DNA of 64,000 bases from CAIWHR01 sp963809965 (GTDB taxonomy: Bacteria > Pseudomonadota > Gammaproteobacteria > Burkholderiales > Casimicrobiaceae), in the NCBI GenBank assembly GCA_963809965.1, contig CAWELU010000006.1, positions 186,001-250,000 on the forward strand. Direction: 5' to 3'. The first letter of the stretch is position 1; the number at the start of each line of letters is the position of its first letter. Positions 9,233 through 17,798 of the stretch are shown in pieces. The notes under the pieces are model-generated. The model saw only the letters and a program-made list of their open reading frames with translations. It had not been told where the DNA came from and searched no databases. The translations under genes and the position numbers were made by a program.

Positions 9233-10221
9233 GCGAACCGTTCGCGCGTTACTTCGAAGGGCTGCGCTTCCAACTGACGCGTGAGCTGCAGCCATTGACG
9301 CGCGCGTTCTTTCGCGACCTGCCTGCCGCGGACGCCGAGATCATCGCCGCGCTTGTCGGTGACGGCAAGAAGATCCGCGGTTGCGTGACACTCGCCGTGT
9401 GCGACGCGCTCGGAGGCCCGTTCGCTGTGGCATTACCGAGCGCGGTCGCGGTCGAGTGCATCCACGCTGCATCATTGGTCCACGACGACCTCGTCGACGG
9501 CGATCGCACCCGCCGCGACCGTCCGGCGACGTGGACCGTGCATGGTGGTCGCCGGGCGGTGCTGCTCGGTGATGTGATCTTCGCTACCGCGCTCGCGCGC
9601 AGCGCAGAAATCGGCAACGAGGCGGTGCTCGCGCTGTCGCGTGCGATTGCGATGCTCGCTGCCGGCGCGTACCACGAGCCGCTGGAGCCGGGCGATCTCC
9701 GAGCGATCGTCGTAAACGACGCGTTCGCGCGTCCGCTGTACGAGCGCACGATTCACTTGAAGACCGGCGCGCTGTTCGGCGCCGCCGCACAGCTCGGCGC
9801 GATCGCGGCCAAAGCGCCGCGGGCGCACCGTCGTGCGGCGTTCGATTTCGGCGCGCACTTGGGCGAGGCGTTTCAGATCGCTGACGACCTCGAGGACACA
9901 GTGAGCCGGGACGTGGCCGCGCTATCGCCGCAGCAGCGCGTGACACTGACGACGCTTGCGGCCTGTTTCGGCCCGCCGTGCGTCGCGGCGGTGGGCAATC
10001 TTGCTCCAGATCCCATCGGTGACGTCGTACGAATCGCAGGGGCAATGGAAGCGGCAATCGAGCGGCGGGTTGCACTCGCGGAAGCGGCGCTCGACCGATT
10101 TGCCGCACGTCCGCGCACGCGATCGTTGCGTTGCCTGCCCGCCGCGATCGTCGGGCCGATGGTCGCGGCCGCCCGGCGGTCGCGCGATGCAGACGCCATC
10201 GCGGTCAATTGCGGCGTTTGA
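9220..10221 (+). CDS. polyprenyl synthetase (trans-isoprenyl diphosphate synthase)
   Basis: 333 residues with both aspartate-rich motifs of the family intact: HDDLVDGDRTRRD (about residue 88) and QIADDLEDTV (about residue 215). The enzyme extends an allylic diphosphate with isopentenyl diphosphate; the chain length cannot be read safely. It starts inside the end of the upstream membrane protein gene. A convergent UbiE-like methyltransferase gene follows after about 100 bases. The three together suggest synthesis of a prenylated and methylated lipid or quinone. Confidence 0.85.
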   Translation: MERVSEPFARYFEGLRFQLTRELQPLTRAFFRDLPAADAEIIAALVGDGKKIRGCVTLAVCDALGGPFAVALPSAVAVECIHAASLVHDDLVDGDRTRRDRPATWTVHGGRRAVLLGDVIFATALARSAEIGNEAVLALSRAIAMLAAGAYHEPLEPGDLRAIVVNDAFARPLYERTIHLKTGALFGAAAQLGAIAAKAPRAHRRAAFDFGAHLGEAFQIADDLEDTVSRDVAALSPQQRVTLTTLAACFGPPCVAAVGNLAPDPIGDVVRIAGAMEAAIERRVALAEAALDRFAARPRTRSLRCLPAAIVGPMVAAARRSRDADAIAVNCGV

Positions 10222-10318
10222 CCGGGCGCGGCTCGCGCGCGTCGCGACATGTTGGTCGGGCTCCAGCGGCACATACGGCCGCGTGGGGAAGCCCGCCTGC
10301 GACCGCCTCCCACGTGTA

Positions 10319-11032
10319 TCAGCACCTGACCGCGGTGACGATCGCCGATCCGTATAACGTCTGGTAGTCGACCTTCACGTTCGCGAAGCCGTTACCTGCG
10401 AGCACGTCCTGCAGCTCGGGAAGCCAGCGGGATTCCTCGATCAGCCGCGGCAGGCCGTCGTAGATCGTCTTCCATTCGGGAACCGCGCGCGGAACCGTAT
10501 TGCGCATCAGGAGGAAGTAGAGGCGCCACACCGCGAGCAGCGAGCGCTTTGGCGGCAGCGTGAAATCGTGCATCATCAGCAGGCCACCCGGGCGAAGCAT
10601 CGCGCGGCTGTTGCGCGTGAGGCGGGGTAGATCGGCATACTTCGCCAAGTACGACGAAGTGACGCAGTCGAAGCGCAGCGCGCTTCCGAAATCCTCGGCG
10701 CGGCTCAGCACGAACTCGACGTTGCCGACCGCGGCGCGCTTCGTTTTATTTCTGGCAATCTCGAGATACTCCTCGCGCAACTCCACGCCGACGACATGGC
10801 GGCCCGGAAACCGGCGCGCTATCGAGAGTGTCGAGATACCGGTACCGCAACCGAGATCGAGCACCGGCCCTTCGCCTTCGGGAATGCGCGCGAGCATGCG
10901 CTTCTTCCACCGGCCATCGATGCCGAGCGTCGCCCAATAGACCATCGCGTCGTACGTTGCGCCCGTGCCAGCGAAGAAACGCTCGACCAGCTCGAGGCGC
11001 GCGTCGTCGCGCTTTACCCAATCACCGGACAA
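10319..11032 (-). CDS. UbiE/COQ5-like SAM-dependent methyltransferase
   Basis: The SAM-binding motif is VLDLGCGTGISTLSIARRF, followed by GVELREEYLE and the UbiE-like end of the Rossmann domain (LRPGGLLMMHDFTLPP). The N-terminal sequence KRDDARLELVERFFAGTGATYD and ATLGIDGRWKKRML resemble ubiquinone/menaquinone C-methyltransferases. The start is a TTG at 11032 preceded by GGAGAGG at good spacing; the frame stays open to an ATG at 11107 that has no ribosome site. It could methylate a quinone or a related prenylated ring. It lies convergent to the polyprenyl synthetase gene. Confidence 0.78.
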   Translation of the reverse strand: MSGDWVKRDDARLELVERFFAGTGATYDAMVYWATLGIDGRWKKRMLARIPEGEGPVLDLGCGTGISTLSIARRFPGRHVVGVELREEYLEIARNKTKRAAVGNVEFVLSRAEDFGSALRFDCVTSSYLAKYADLPRLTRNSRAMLRPGGLLMMHDFTLPPKRSLLAVWRLYFLLMRNTVPRAVPEWKTIYDGLPRLIEESRWLPELQDVLAGNGFANVKVDYQTLYGSAIVTAVRC

Positions 11033-11271
11033 CAGGGTGCCTCTCCAGCCAGGACATCGAGTTTCTGCGCCTGCGTGGCCATGTCGCACGTTTACGCGAA
11101 CCGGCACTGCTTTGTGGACCTGGACGTCGCAGTAAAATCCGCCAGGCCGTCATCAGCAAGTATAGCGGTACGAGAATTGCGGCCGTCGTCGCCACGGGTA
11201 GATCAATCCACCGCGTGTGACGTAAGCGCTTGGCGTCGAGCGGCGATCGCCGCCTCCGGACGAGCCGCGGG

Positions 11272-11472
11272 TTAGGCTTCGGCCGTGGCCTCCCATTTCG
11301 GCTTCATTTCTTTGCCCCACTTCTTGGGATCTTCGTCGCGCATCTGCTCCATCTTCTTTGCCACATCCAGATGGGTTTCCATCACGTGCTTAGTCATCAT
11401 CTATGCCATTTCTTCCCAGGAGTTGGGCGACAACTTCTGGTCGCATGTTCCGCCCAGCTCCCTGCACGTCAT
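11272..11472 (-). pseudogene. DUF1059-family small protein interrupted by an in-frame amber codon
   Basis: Read from ATG at 11472 with AGGA just upstream, the frame gives MTCRELGGTCDQKLSPNSW and then EEMA, the typical DUF1059 N-terminus with its two Cys residues. A TAG stop follows at 11401-11403. The same frame then continues with MMTKHVMETHLDVAKKMEQM to a TAA at 11272-11274, which is the normal C-terminal half of these 60-70 residue proteins. The stop sits where relatives carry a Lys- or Gln-like residue, one base away from CAG or AAG. An ATG ATG pair follows the stop directly, so reinitiation is possible. The function of the family is not known. Confidence 0.6.
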
Positions 11473-11503
11473 CGTTTTCCTATGCGTGCGATGGAGCTTC
11501 CGA

Positions 11504-12425
11504 TCACACCCTCGGTTCGCCTTGCGCGTTAACCAAGATCGTCGGTCCCGGCGGCGCCGTCATCTGCGCGCGATGCTCATATCCGGCGAAGACATACGTG
11601 ACATCCCAATAGTCCGCCCGCGCCGACGCCGGCACATACTCGCAGCGCTGGACATTCTGACTGTAAACCAGGCCCTCCGAGCCACGACCGACGCTTGCGC
11701 CTACCGCAGCACCGCCCAGGACACCGATCCCCGTTGCGATGTCCTGCCCGCGGCCGCCGCCAATCTGGTGGCCGATAATGCCGCCGATCGCACCGCCTAT
11801 GATGGCGCCAGGAATGTTCACGCCAGCAGCGACTGCTGTTGTCGACCAGCGCGGGCTCCACCCAGCAGCGCTGCTGTGGTGGGCCGACCACGGCACGGAC
11901 GTAAGTCACATTTGCCTCGTACAAGCGCTCGTTCTCACGTCTGCGGTAGTCATACGTCGTCGGCAAATAAGCATCAGCGCGCATGGCGGAAGCAACCCGC
12001 TGTGCCTCTTCTGCCTGGCGCTGCGCAACAGCCGCCTGGATTTGCGCCGACTCCGCCTGCCGCCGGCTCAGGTCAGCCGTCAACTGGGCCTCGGTGGCTT
12101 TCCGCTGCGCCATGATCACTGCTTCGTCGCCGCGCGTTCGCGCGACCTGTTGAGCGAGTGCAGCGCGCTGGCTTGCAAGCGTCGCTAGCTGGTGAACCTC
12201 CCCGATCCGGCCACCCCGGGCGGCCAGATCGTCGGCTTGACGCAACGTATCGACGGCCTGAGCGAGTTCCAACGGAGCGTACGAAGCTACTTGCGGGTTG
12301 CTGCGCGCCGCATTTACGGATAGTCGCGCATCTTCCATCACCGGATCTCCAGGTTGCACTGAAGCGCAGCCCGCCGCTGCGAGCACCGTAAGCATAGCAA
12401 TGGATCTTGCCGAGTTTCTGAACAT
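11504..12425 (-). CDS. lipoprotein with DUF4398 region and C-terminal glycine-zipper domain (frameshifted)
   Basis: The N-terminus has a lipoprotein signal (LTVLAAAGCASV, lipobox Cys). It is followed by a DUF4398 helical segment with SVNAARSNPQVASYAPLEL and a long Ala/Gln-rich coiled coil. In the next frame the protein continues as a glycine zipper (IIGGAIGGIIGHQIGGGRG, VGASVGRG) and ends EYVPASARADYWDVTYVF, a conserved tail of 2TM glycine-zipper envelope proteins. The two frames join near 11840, where WVEPALVDN in one meets the zipper in the other, so a single indel interrupts one gene. It is predicted to be anchored in the outer membrane as an envelope integrity protein. Confidence 0.65.
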
Positions 12426-12829
12426 TTTTTCCTCCGACCAAGTGCGCTAGCGCAGAGAAGAAGTCCCACGTTCCTACGCTACAAGCTACGTCGCTTCTGG
12501 CCGTGGAAAAGTCGGACGGATTTCGATTCCGTTGTCGTCCGTCGACCTACCTGGTCCGGGGGCCGTGCGCTTCAATTCTAGATACTCATTGATCCGCTGA
12601 AAGCAGAGATGCAAGGGTGTGACGACGAACTCGGGGGTGGCCTCAAGCGTGCGCTGTCCATCGGACGAGCATCAGCGTTCATCCCGCGCGGATGTACCAC
12701 CGCGCGCGTCATCCGTGCTTACCCTGCTTCTTGTCGGGTCGTGGGCGCGGCGCAAGCCATCGAGCCGCGCGACCGCGACGTGTATGCTGGCACGCGTCGT
12801 CAGGTGGGCGCCCTCGCGATGCTCGCTGC
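12426..12829. other. intergenic stretch without a recognisable gene
   Basis: About 400 bases between the lipoprotein start and the CcoQ-like stop. Plus-strand frames here translate to Arg/Ser-rich sequence typical of GC-rich shadow frames. The promoter of the lipoprotein gene is probably at the left end. Confidence 0.4.
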
Positions 12830-12964
12830 TCAACCTTTCCGGTCGTCGTCGAAAGGAATCCTGGCGTCCTTCTCAAAGCGCGCTTTGCGTTTGCTCCCGA
12901 ACGCCCAGACCACGATGCCGACGAATGCGGCGACGAGTATCCAGTGATAGACGGTCAGTTCCAT
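12830..12964 (-). CDS. CcoQ-like cbb3 oxidase subunit IV (FixQ-type small membrane protein)
   Basis: A 44-residue protein with one membrane helix followed by a basic and then acidic tail: VAAFVGIVVWAFGSKRKARF and then FDDDRKG. This is the standard pattern of CcoQ/FixQ, which stabilises cbb3-type cytochrome c oxidase. It starts 10 bases after the stop of the 79-residue membrane protein gene on the same strand, so the two are probably co-transcribed. No ccoN, ccoO or ccoP is within the window, so it is an orphan copy. Confidence 0.6.
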   Translation of the reverse strand: MELTVYHWILVAAFVGIVVWAFGSKRKARFEKDARIPFDDDRKG

Positions 12965-12974
12965 CTGTCCAGCG

Positions 12975-13214
12975 CTACGCGGTCTGCATGCGTGTCAGTG
13001 TCGAATACAGCCGCTGACGCAGCGCGGTCAGCGCCCGGGGATCGCCGACGTGCATCGCGTAAAGGTGCAGCGCCACACCAGCAGTCGCGCACACTAATGC
13101 GATCGCGCCCAGCAGGCGAATGGTGCCGAGCGGCGCCAATGCAACGAGGAAAAGCGCCGCAATGACAGCTGCCGCGAAGAAACGCAATCCTGCGCCAATA
13201 TACCAAGTGGGCAT
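12975..13214 (-). CDS. small two-helix membrane protein of unknown function
   Basis: 79 residues from ATG 13214, chosen because GGAGG lies 5 bases upstream; the frame is open further upstream to 13298 but without a ribosome site. Two hydrophobic helices are separated by a short turn (RFFAAAVIAALFLVALAPLG, and LLGAIALVCATAGVALHLYA). A basic tail with RQRLYSTLTRMQ follows. I do not recognise a family. It precedes the CcoQ-like gene by 10 bases, which hints at a respiratory or membrane-complex role but proves nothing. Confidence 0.55.
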   Translation of the reverse strand: MPTWYIGAGLRFFAAAVIAALFLVALAPLGTIRLLGAIALVCATAGVALHLYAMHVGDPRALTALRQRLYSTLTRMQTA

Positions 13215-13579
13215 TTTGCCTCCGTCACGAACGAGGCCAATGTAGGCCGCGCGCGCCGCCGGCGGCATCGGCGATCGCTGCATTCCCGTGTCGGACAATG
13301 CCTACCCTGCCCAGCACAACAGCCCCGAGCGGCACTGACAGCCGCCTTCGGTGCTCGCGACACGTCCCTTCAGCGTGTGGGTGCTTGGCGATCCGATGAA
13401 GATTGCAGGCCGCTTTTGTGCTGACAGAACGTTCGCCGATCCATCACTGAATCACCTCGTTGACGACAGATGGTCCAATCAAGCGCAGTAGACACGGACT
13501 ACATGCGGTCGTAAGCTTATTCGGACCCGCCCGCCTGCGACAAGTCGCCGGCGGGCGATTGCCAGGAGACGAGACGCGC
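13215..13579. other. intergenic region before a binding-protein gene
   Basis: About 365 bases between divergently oriented genes; it must contain both promoters. No convincing -35/-10 pair, RNA gene or small frame could be picked out. Confidence 0.35.
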
Positions 13580-14557
13580 ATGCGCCGGCGCAACACGCTA
13601 GCGTTCATCGTTGCGTTCTGTGCGGCACCGCTCGCCGTGCAGGGACAACAAGTGGCGAAGGTATATCGGATCGCCTGGCTTAGCGGTACATCGGTTACCC
13701 CTAGTCCAGTGTGGACCGAATTTGTCGCGGGGATGCGCGAGCTTGGCTGGATCGAAGGCCAGAACTTCAGCGTCGAGAACCTGCGGTACGAGGGGCACAG
13801 CGAGCGACTTCCCGCCCTCGCCCTCGAGGCGGTGCAGCGCAAGTTCGATCTGATCGTCTGTGCCGGGACGCCGCCGACGACGGCAGCCAGGGACGCGACC
13901 ACGACGATCCCGATCGTGTTCTACTACGTCGGCGATCCGGTGGGGGCCGGCTTCGTGGCAAGTCTGGCTCGGCCGGGCGGCAATGTCACGGGGATGGGCG
14001 GCCTCGGCGCGGGGGTCTATGCCAAGATGCTCGAGCTGCTGAAGGAAGCGGTCCCTGCGGCGACTCGCATCGCGATGCTCGCCAATCCGACGTTCCAACC
14101 GCACGCGGCCTTTGGTGCCGACGCAGAGTCCGCCGCGCGAAGAGTGAAAGTGACGCTCATGCCTGTCGAGCTGCGCTCGCCCGAGGAGCTCGATAGCGCC
14201 TTCGCAACGATCGCTCGCGACAAAGTCGACGCACTGCTGATCCTGGGTCAGCCGTTTTTGTTCGGTCAAGGGGCACGGATCGCCAAGATGGCAATCGAGC
14301 AGCGATTGCCCGCGATGATTCCGTTCGAAGAGGTCGCGCGGGACGGTATCCTGATGTCCTACGGCGCGAGGGTCGTTGACGACGCACGGCGCCTTCCCTA
14401 TTACGTGGATCGCATCCTGAAGGGCGCCAAACCTGCGAACTTACCGGTCGAGCAGCCAAGTCGGTTTTACCTAACCATCAACCTGAAAACCGCGAAAACG
14501 ATCGGCGTCGCCGTGTCTCCTTCACTGTTGCAGCGGGCCGACCAACTGATCGAGTGA
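13580..14557 (+). CDS. PF04392-type ABC transporter substrate-binding protein (copy 1)
   Basis: 325 residues from the ATG at 13580 (AGGAG about 15 bases upstream). The N-terminus is a signal peptide (AFIVAFCAAPLAVQGQQ). The mature part shows the family landmarks: YRIAWLSG at the start, FVAGMRELGWIEGQN, a GDPVGAGFVASLARPGGNVTG segment, and the C-terminal INLKTAKTIGVAVSPSLL. These are periplasmic solute-binding proteins often found without permease or ATPase genes, and no transporter genes are adjacent here. The ligand is unknown. Confidence 0.85.
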   Translation: MRRRNTLAFIVAFCAAPLAVQGQQVAKVYRIAWLSGTSVTPSPVWTEFVAGMRELGWIEGQNFSVENLRYEGHSERLPALALEAVQRKFDLIVCAGTPPTTAARDATTTIPIVFYYVGDPVGAGFVASLARPGGNVTGMGGLGAGVYAKMLELLKEAVPAATRIAMLANPTFQPHAAFGADAESAARRVKVTLMPVELRSPEELDSAFATIARDKVDALLILGQPFLFGQGARIAKMAIEQRLPAMIPFEEVARDGILMSYGARVVDDARRLPYYVDRILKGAKPANLPVEQPSRFYLTINLKTAKTIGVAVSPSLLQRADQLIE

Positions 14558-14740
14558 TGCGCTGTGCGAGCCGCTTCACCGGCACGGACGTTGTTCGAAC
14601 GTCGTTCTGGGCTCGCGGAGCAAAGCGCCCGGCACGAGACACTCGGGAGTCGATCGATGCCCTCGACGCCGTAACCCGCGATGTGCTAGAAATGCGTGTA
14701 CCCGCACTGGGTGCTGAAACGTGCTCGCCGGAGGTGAACG

Positions 14741-15262
14741 ATGCATGGATTCTTAAGACGCCTGTATTTTCTTCTGCCCGATGTACCCACGGCACGGAAG
14801 ATCGTCGACGAGTTGCTGCTTGCGCATATCGAGTGGAAGCACATCCACTTGTTGGCCCGGGAGGGGATCGCACTCGAGGATCTACCTGAGGCAACGCTCG
14901 CTCAGCGGTCCGATCTGCTGCCGGCATTGCAGCGGGGAATTGGCGCCGGTGCCGCCACGGGAATGCTGGCTGGCCTGGTGGCCGTGGCATTCCCGCCCGC
15001 CGGTTTAACGATTGCGGGAGGCGCGATCGCCGCGATGACGGCCGCCGGTGCGGGCTTTGGTGCATGGGTGGCGACGATGGTGGGCGTCGATGTCCCTAAC
15101 ACGCGTCTCGCGCGCTTTCAGGATGCGATTAAGGGAGGGCAGCTCCTGATGATGGTCGATCTACCGCGCGAGCGCGTCGAAGAAATCGAAGCTCTCGTCA
15201 AGTCACACCATCCCGACGCCGACATCAAGGGCACTGACCCCAACGTCCCGGTATTCCCATAG
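14741..15262 (+). CDS. DUF1269-like membrane-associated protein
   Basis: 173 residues preceded by an excellent ribosome site (GGAGGTGA). An N-terminal soluble part (RLYFLLPDVPTARKIVDELL) resembles the ferredoxin-like fold of DUF1269 proteins. A central Gly/Ala-rich hydrophobic segment (GLVAVAFPPAGLTIAGGAIA, ATMVGVDV) could form a hairpin in the membrane. A second soluble part ends in HHPDADIKGTDPNVPVFP. Function is unknown; family members are often stress-induced. The downstream DoxX gene follows closely. Confidence 0.7.
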   Translation: MHGFLRRLYFLLPDVPTARKIVDELLLAHIEWKHIHLLAREGIALEDLPEATLAQRSDLLPALQRGIGAGAATGMLAGLVAVAFPPAGLTIAGGAIAAMTAAGAGFGAWVATMVGVDVPNTRLARFQDAIKGGQLLMMVDLPRERVEEIEALVKSHHPDADIKGTDPNVPVFP

Positions 15263-15336
15263 TGTCGCGTGTCCCGAATGCGGGCGCTGCCGCTGATCCT
15301 ACAGTGCTGGCTTGTGCATTCGGTGCATCTGGAGCG

Positions 15337-15747
15337 ATGTGCGCGGAGCAATTAGTGAAGTCCGTCATCGCCAATTGGACGACTCGGCTGCTCAGTGTGC
15401 TCCGCATCGTGGCAGCCTTCCTGTTCATGGCGCACGGAACGCAGAAGTGGCTGTCGTTTCCAGTGCCGCGACCATCGCCGACCGAGCTCTGGTCACTCAG
15501 CGGTGTGGCCGGCATCCTCGAGCTGGTCGGCGGCTTCCTGTTGCTTCTGGGCTTGTTCACCCGGCCCGTTGCATTCGTGCTGTCGGGCCTGATGGCGTTT
15601 GCCTATTTCATCGCCCACGCACCCCAGGGTTTCTGGCCGATCGTCAACCGCGGCGAATTGGCAGCGCTCTACTGCTTTCTCTTTCTCTACTTCGCAGCGG
15701 CAGGAGGCGGGCCGTGGAGCCTCGATCAATGGGTGCGTCGCAAGTGA
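15337..15747 (+). CDS. DoxX family membrane protein
   Basis: 136 residues from ATG 15337. Four membrane helices carry the DoxX pattern: LRIVAAFLFMAHGTQKW, GVAGILELVGGFLLLLGLFT, LMAFAYFIAHAPQGFWP and LYCFLFLYFAAAGGGPWSLD. DoxX proteins are small quinone- or redox-linked membrane proteins with no single fixed reaction. The frame remains open upstream to 15262, so a longer N-terminus starting at a GTG cannot be excluded. It is close to, and in the same direction as, the DUF1269-like gene. Confidence 0.8.
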   Translation: MCAEQLVKSVIANWTTRLLSVLRIVAAFLFMAHGTQKWLSFPVPRPSPTELWSLSGVAGILELVGGFLLLLGLFTRPVAFVLSGLMAFAYFIAHAPQGFWPIVNRGELAALYCFLFLYFAAAGGGPWSLDQWVRRK

Positions 15748-15922
15748 GCCAATCGACTGTACGTGTCGGCACAGCACGGTTGTCGCGCGGCTGTCGTAAC
15801 GCACACCTCATCTGCCGACCAGCTTCAGATCGTACGGAACGTTGACCGGCCCGGTCCGGCCCAAGTCGAATCTTGGGACTCGGGATACCCGCGTCACCGA
15901 ATGCGAAGACTGGAAGGCGCGA

Positions 15923-16752
15923 TCATGCAGACACGAGCGCGCGAATCGGAATAAGCGTAAACGTAGTGCCCCAGGAGTCAGGGCGATTCAGTTCGTCCTC
16001 TGCCCGGCGCAGCGATTCGTCGAGCTCCGACGCGCCCCCGAGCGCCGCGAAGCGCGGGCGAAGCGATGTCGCAAACTGCAAGGGCAGCCGCAGGTACGGA
16101 TGCTTGGGCGGCAGTGCGACGACGTGCGCGTCATGGACAGGATCGAGTTTCATGTCTCGAAAGAGTGCGGGAAGCTCTCGTCCGGCATTGAAGTTTCCCC
16201 CGGCCACTCGAAATCCTTCTGCAATGAGATCTATCAGCCGCTGAACCGCAGGTGCGTCCGGATTTACACGCCAGGACGCCATATCGGGGTCTTCGACGAC
16301 AATCCATCCGCCGGTCTGGTGAGCCGCCTGGAGAGTGCTACCTGTTCGGCGGCCCGTCCCAAAGGCGCAATCTGAAACCGCGAGTGCACGCGGTCGAACG
16401 AATCAGAAGGAAGCTGACTGGCGAAGATGTCATCCTTCAGCAGGGTGACATTGCGCAGCGATTCGGTCGCGACGAACGCCTTTGCGTGAGTCAACATGTT
16501 GTCGTCGATGTCCGAACCGGTGACGCTACCGCCGGCGCCGACCCATTTGTTCAGAACCCGCAACCATCCCATGACGCCGCATCCGAGATCGAGTGCCCTG
16601 CAGCCGGAACCTGCCGGTAGATGGCTCAACAAGGCGCGTGCCGCGGGTTCCCAAACACGGGATTGCAGTTGCAGCCGCTCGAGCTCCGTCGGCTGGCCAG
16701 CGAGCAGGTAAGATTCGCCGCCTGATGTCACGGCAGGATTTCCCCAGGCCAC
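15923..16752 (-). CDS. SAM-dependent methyltransferase (one frameshift)
   Basis: The first frame carries the class I SAM site RALDLGCGVMGWLRVLN, the acidic GSDIDDNML and the motif FDRVHSRFQIAPLGRAAEQ. The frame is lost near 16318; shifting by one base restores GGWIVVEDPDMASWRVNP and the C-terminal helices to the stop at 15923. A missing base in a C/G run (CCGGCGG) would explain the break. Together the parts make a protein of about 276 residues. The substrate is unknown. Confidence 0.65.
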
Positions 16753-16871
16753 AGTACCGCAATTATGCTGAGATCGAGGGTTTCGGCTCGCAATGAATGC
16801 TCTTGGCCGATCGTGCCGGTCGTGTGCGGCCGCTCGCCGACGCGATCGACCCGATATAGATACTCCGTCTG

Positions 16872-17507
16872 TCAGAGCGCACTTTGCGGCTCCGGACGAT
16901 CACGTTCGACAAGGGACAGATAGTGTTCAAAGGAGCCGCCACCCAACGGCTTGACCATCACGCGCAGCGTGTTCGTGAGCTTTCCCATTTCAATGCCGCG
17001 GCGCGTTCGGGCTTGAATGTAGCCGAGTGACTCCCAGAATCGTTCGGCGCGCACGTTACCTTGCACCACACCAAGCCGCAGCCAAGCTGCGCCATTCGAT
17101 GCGGCCCAAGCTTCGAGCCCTTGGTAGAGAGCTTGGGCATCGCCTGTTCCGTGCCGCGATGTTTCGACAATGTACAGGTTTATGTGCCAGACGCTCGGAG
17201 CCAGAAGGTCTGAAATGACGCTCGCCATGGCGACCATCGAGTTTCTTTCGTCCATGTAGCCGATGAGCCACTTCTTCGTGAAACTCCAGCCCTTCAGGAA
17301 TTCACCGTTGATCTCTTCATGAGCTTCGTTCGGTCCGGCGGGCTCGCCAAAGACAGCGAGAAAGTATTCCGGATTCGCGTCAAAGAATCGCTGCAATTTC
17401 GGCTCGAGCTCCTGCGTGATCTCGATTGTGCGCAAACCCTCGAGCGGAGACGCCGGCAGTTCTGGAGGCGGCATTCTGTGCGCTCCAACCTTGTCAGTGG
17501 GCATCAT
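16872..17507 (-). CDS. GNAT-family N-acetyltransferase
   Basis: 211 residues from ATG 17507. The GNAT core is visible as strand 4 and the acetyl-CoA loop (VWHINLYIVETSRHGTGDAQ), followed by the C-terminal motif RLGVVQGNVRAERFWESLGY. The substrate amine cannot be predicted. The ATG overlaps the stop of an upstream 64-residue frame by ATGA, which suggests coupled translation, although the upstream frame may not be a real gene. Confidence 0.75.
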   Translation of the reverse strand: MMPTDKVGAHRMPPPELPASPLEGLRTIEITQELEPKLQRFFDANPEYFLAVFGEPAGPNEAHEEINGEFLKGWSFTKKWLIGYMDERNSMVAMASVISDLLAPSVWHINLYIVETSRHGTGDAQALYQGLEAWAASNGAAWLRLGVVQGNVRAERFWESLGYIQARTRRGIEMGKLTNTLRVMVKPLGGGSFEHYLSLVERDRPEPQSAL

Positions 17508-17698
17508 TCGTGCACCCTGACGCCGGGACCTGCAGCATAACCCGGGCCTTCGTTGCCGAGCAGCACGCATCTGGCAGCAAGAGTCCCGACCATGTCTGCC
17601 ACCGCTTCACTTGGTAAGAGATGGATCACGATAAGTCCCACGTGGAAATATGGCGCATTGGAACGAATCGACACTTGAACGACTGTTTGGGAAACCAT
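17504..17698 (-). CDS. possible small protein upstream of the GNAT gene
   Basis: A 64-residue frame ending in an ATGA overlap with the acetyltransferase start. The translation has a hydrophobic stretch (YFHVGLIVIHLLPSEAVADM) but no family I recognise. It may be a small gene, a fragment of a lost gene, or only an accidental frame. The overlap is the only positive evidence. Confidence 0.25.
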   Translation of the reverse strand: MVSQTVVQVSIRSNAPYFHVGLIVIHLLPSEAVADMVGTLAARCVLLGNEGPGYAAGPGVRVHE

Positions 17699-17798
17699 GC
17701 TCCTGCGCGGCGTCAGGTGAGCGCTCCCACTTGAAAAACTAGTAGACTAAAGGCGAATGGTATCGGCGAATGGTATCGCCGCCCCGGGGAGGCAAGGG

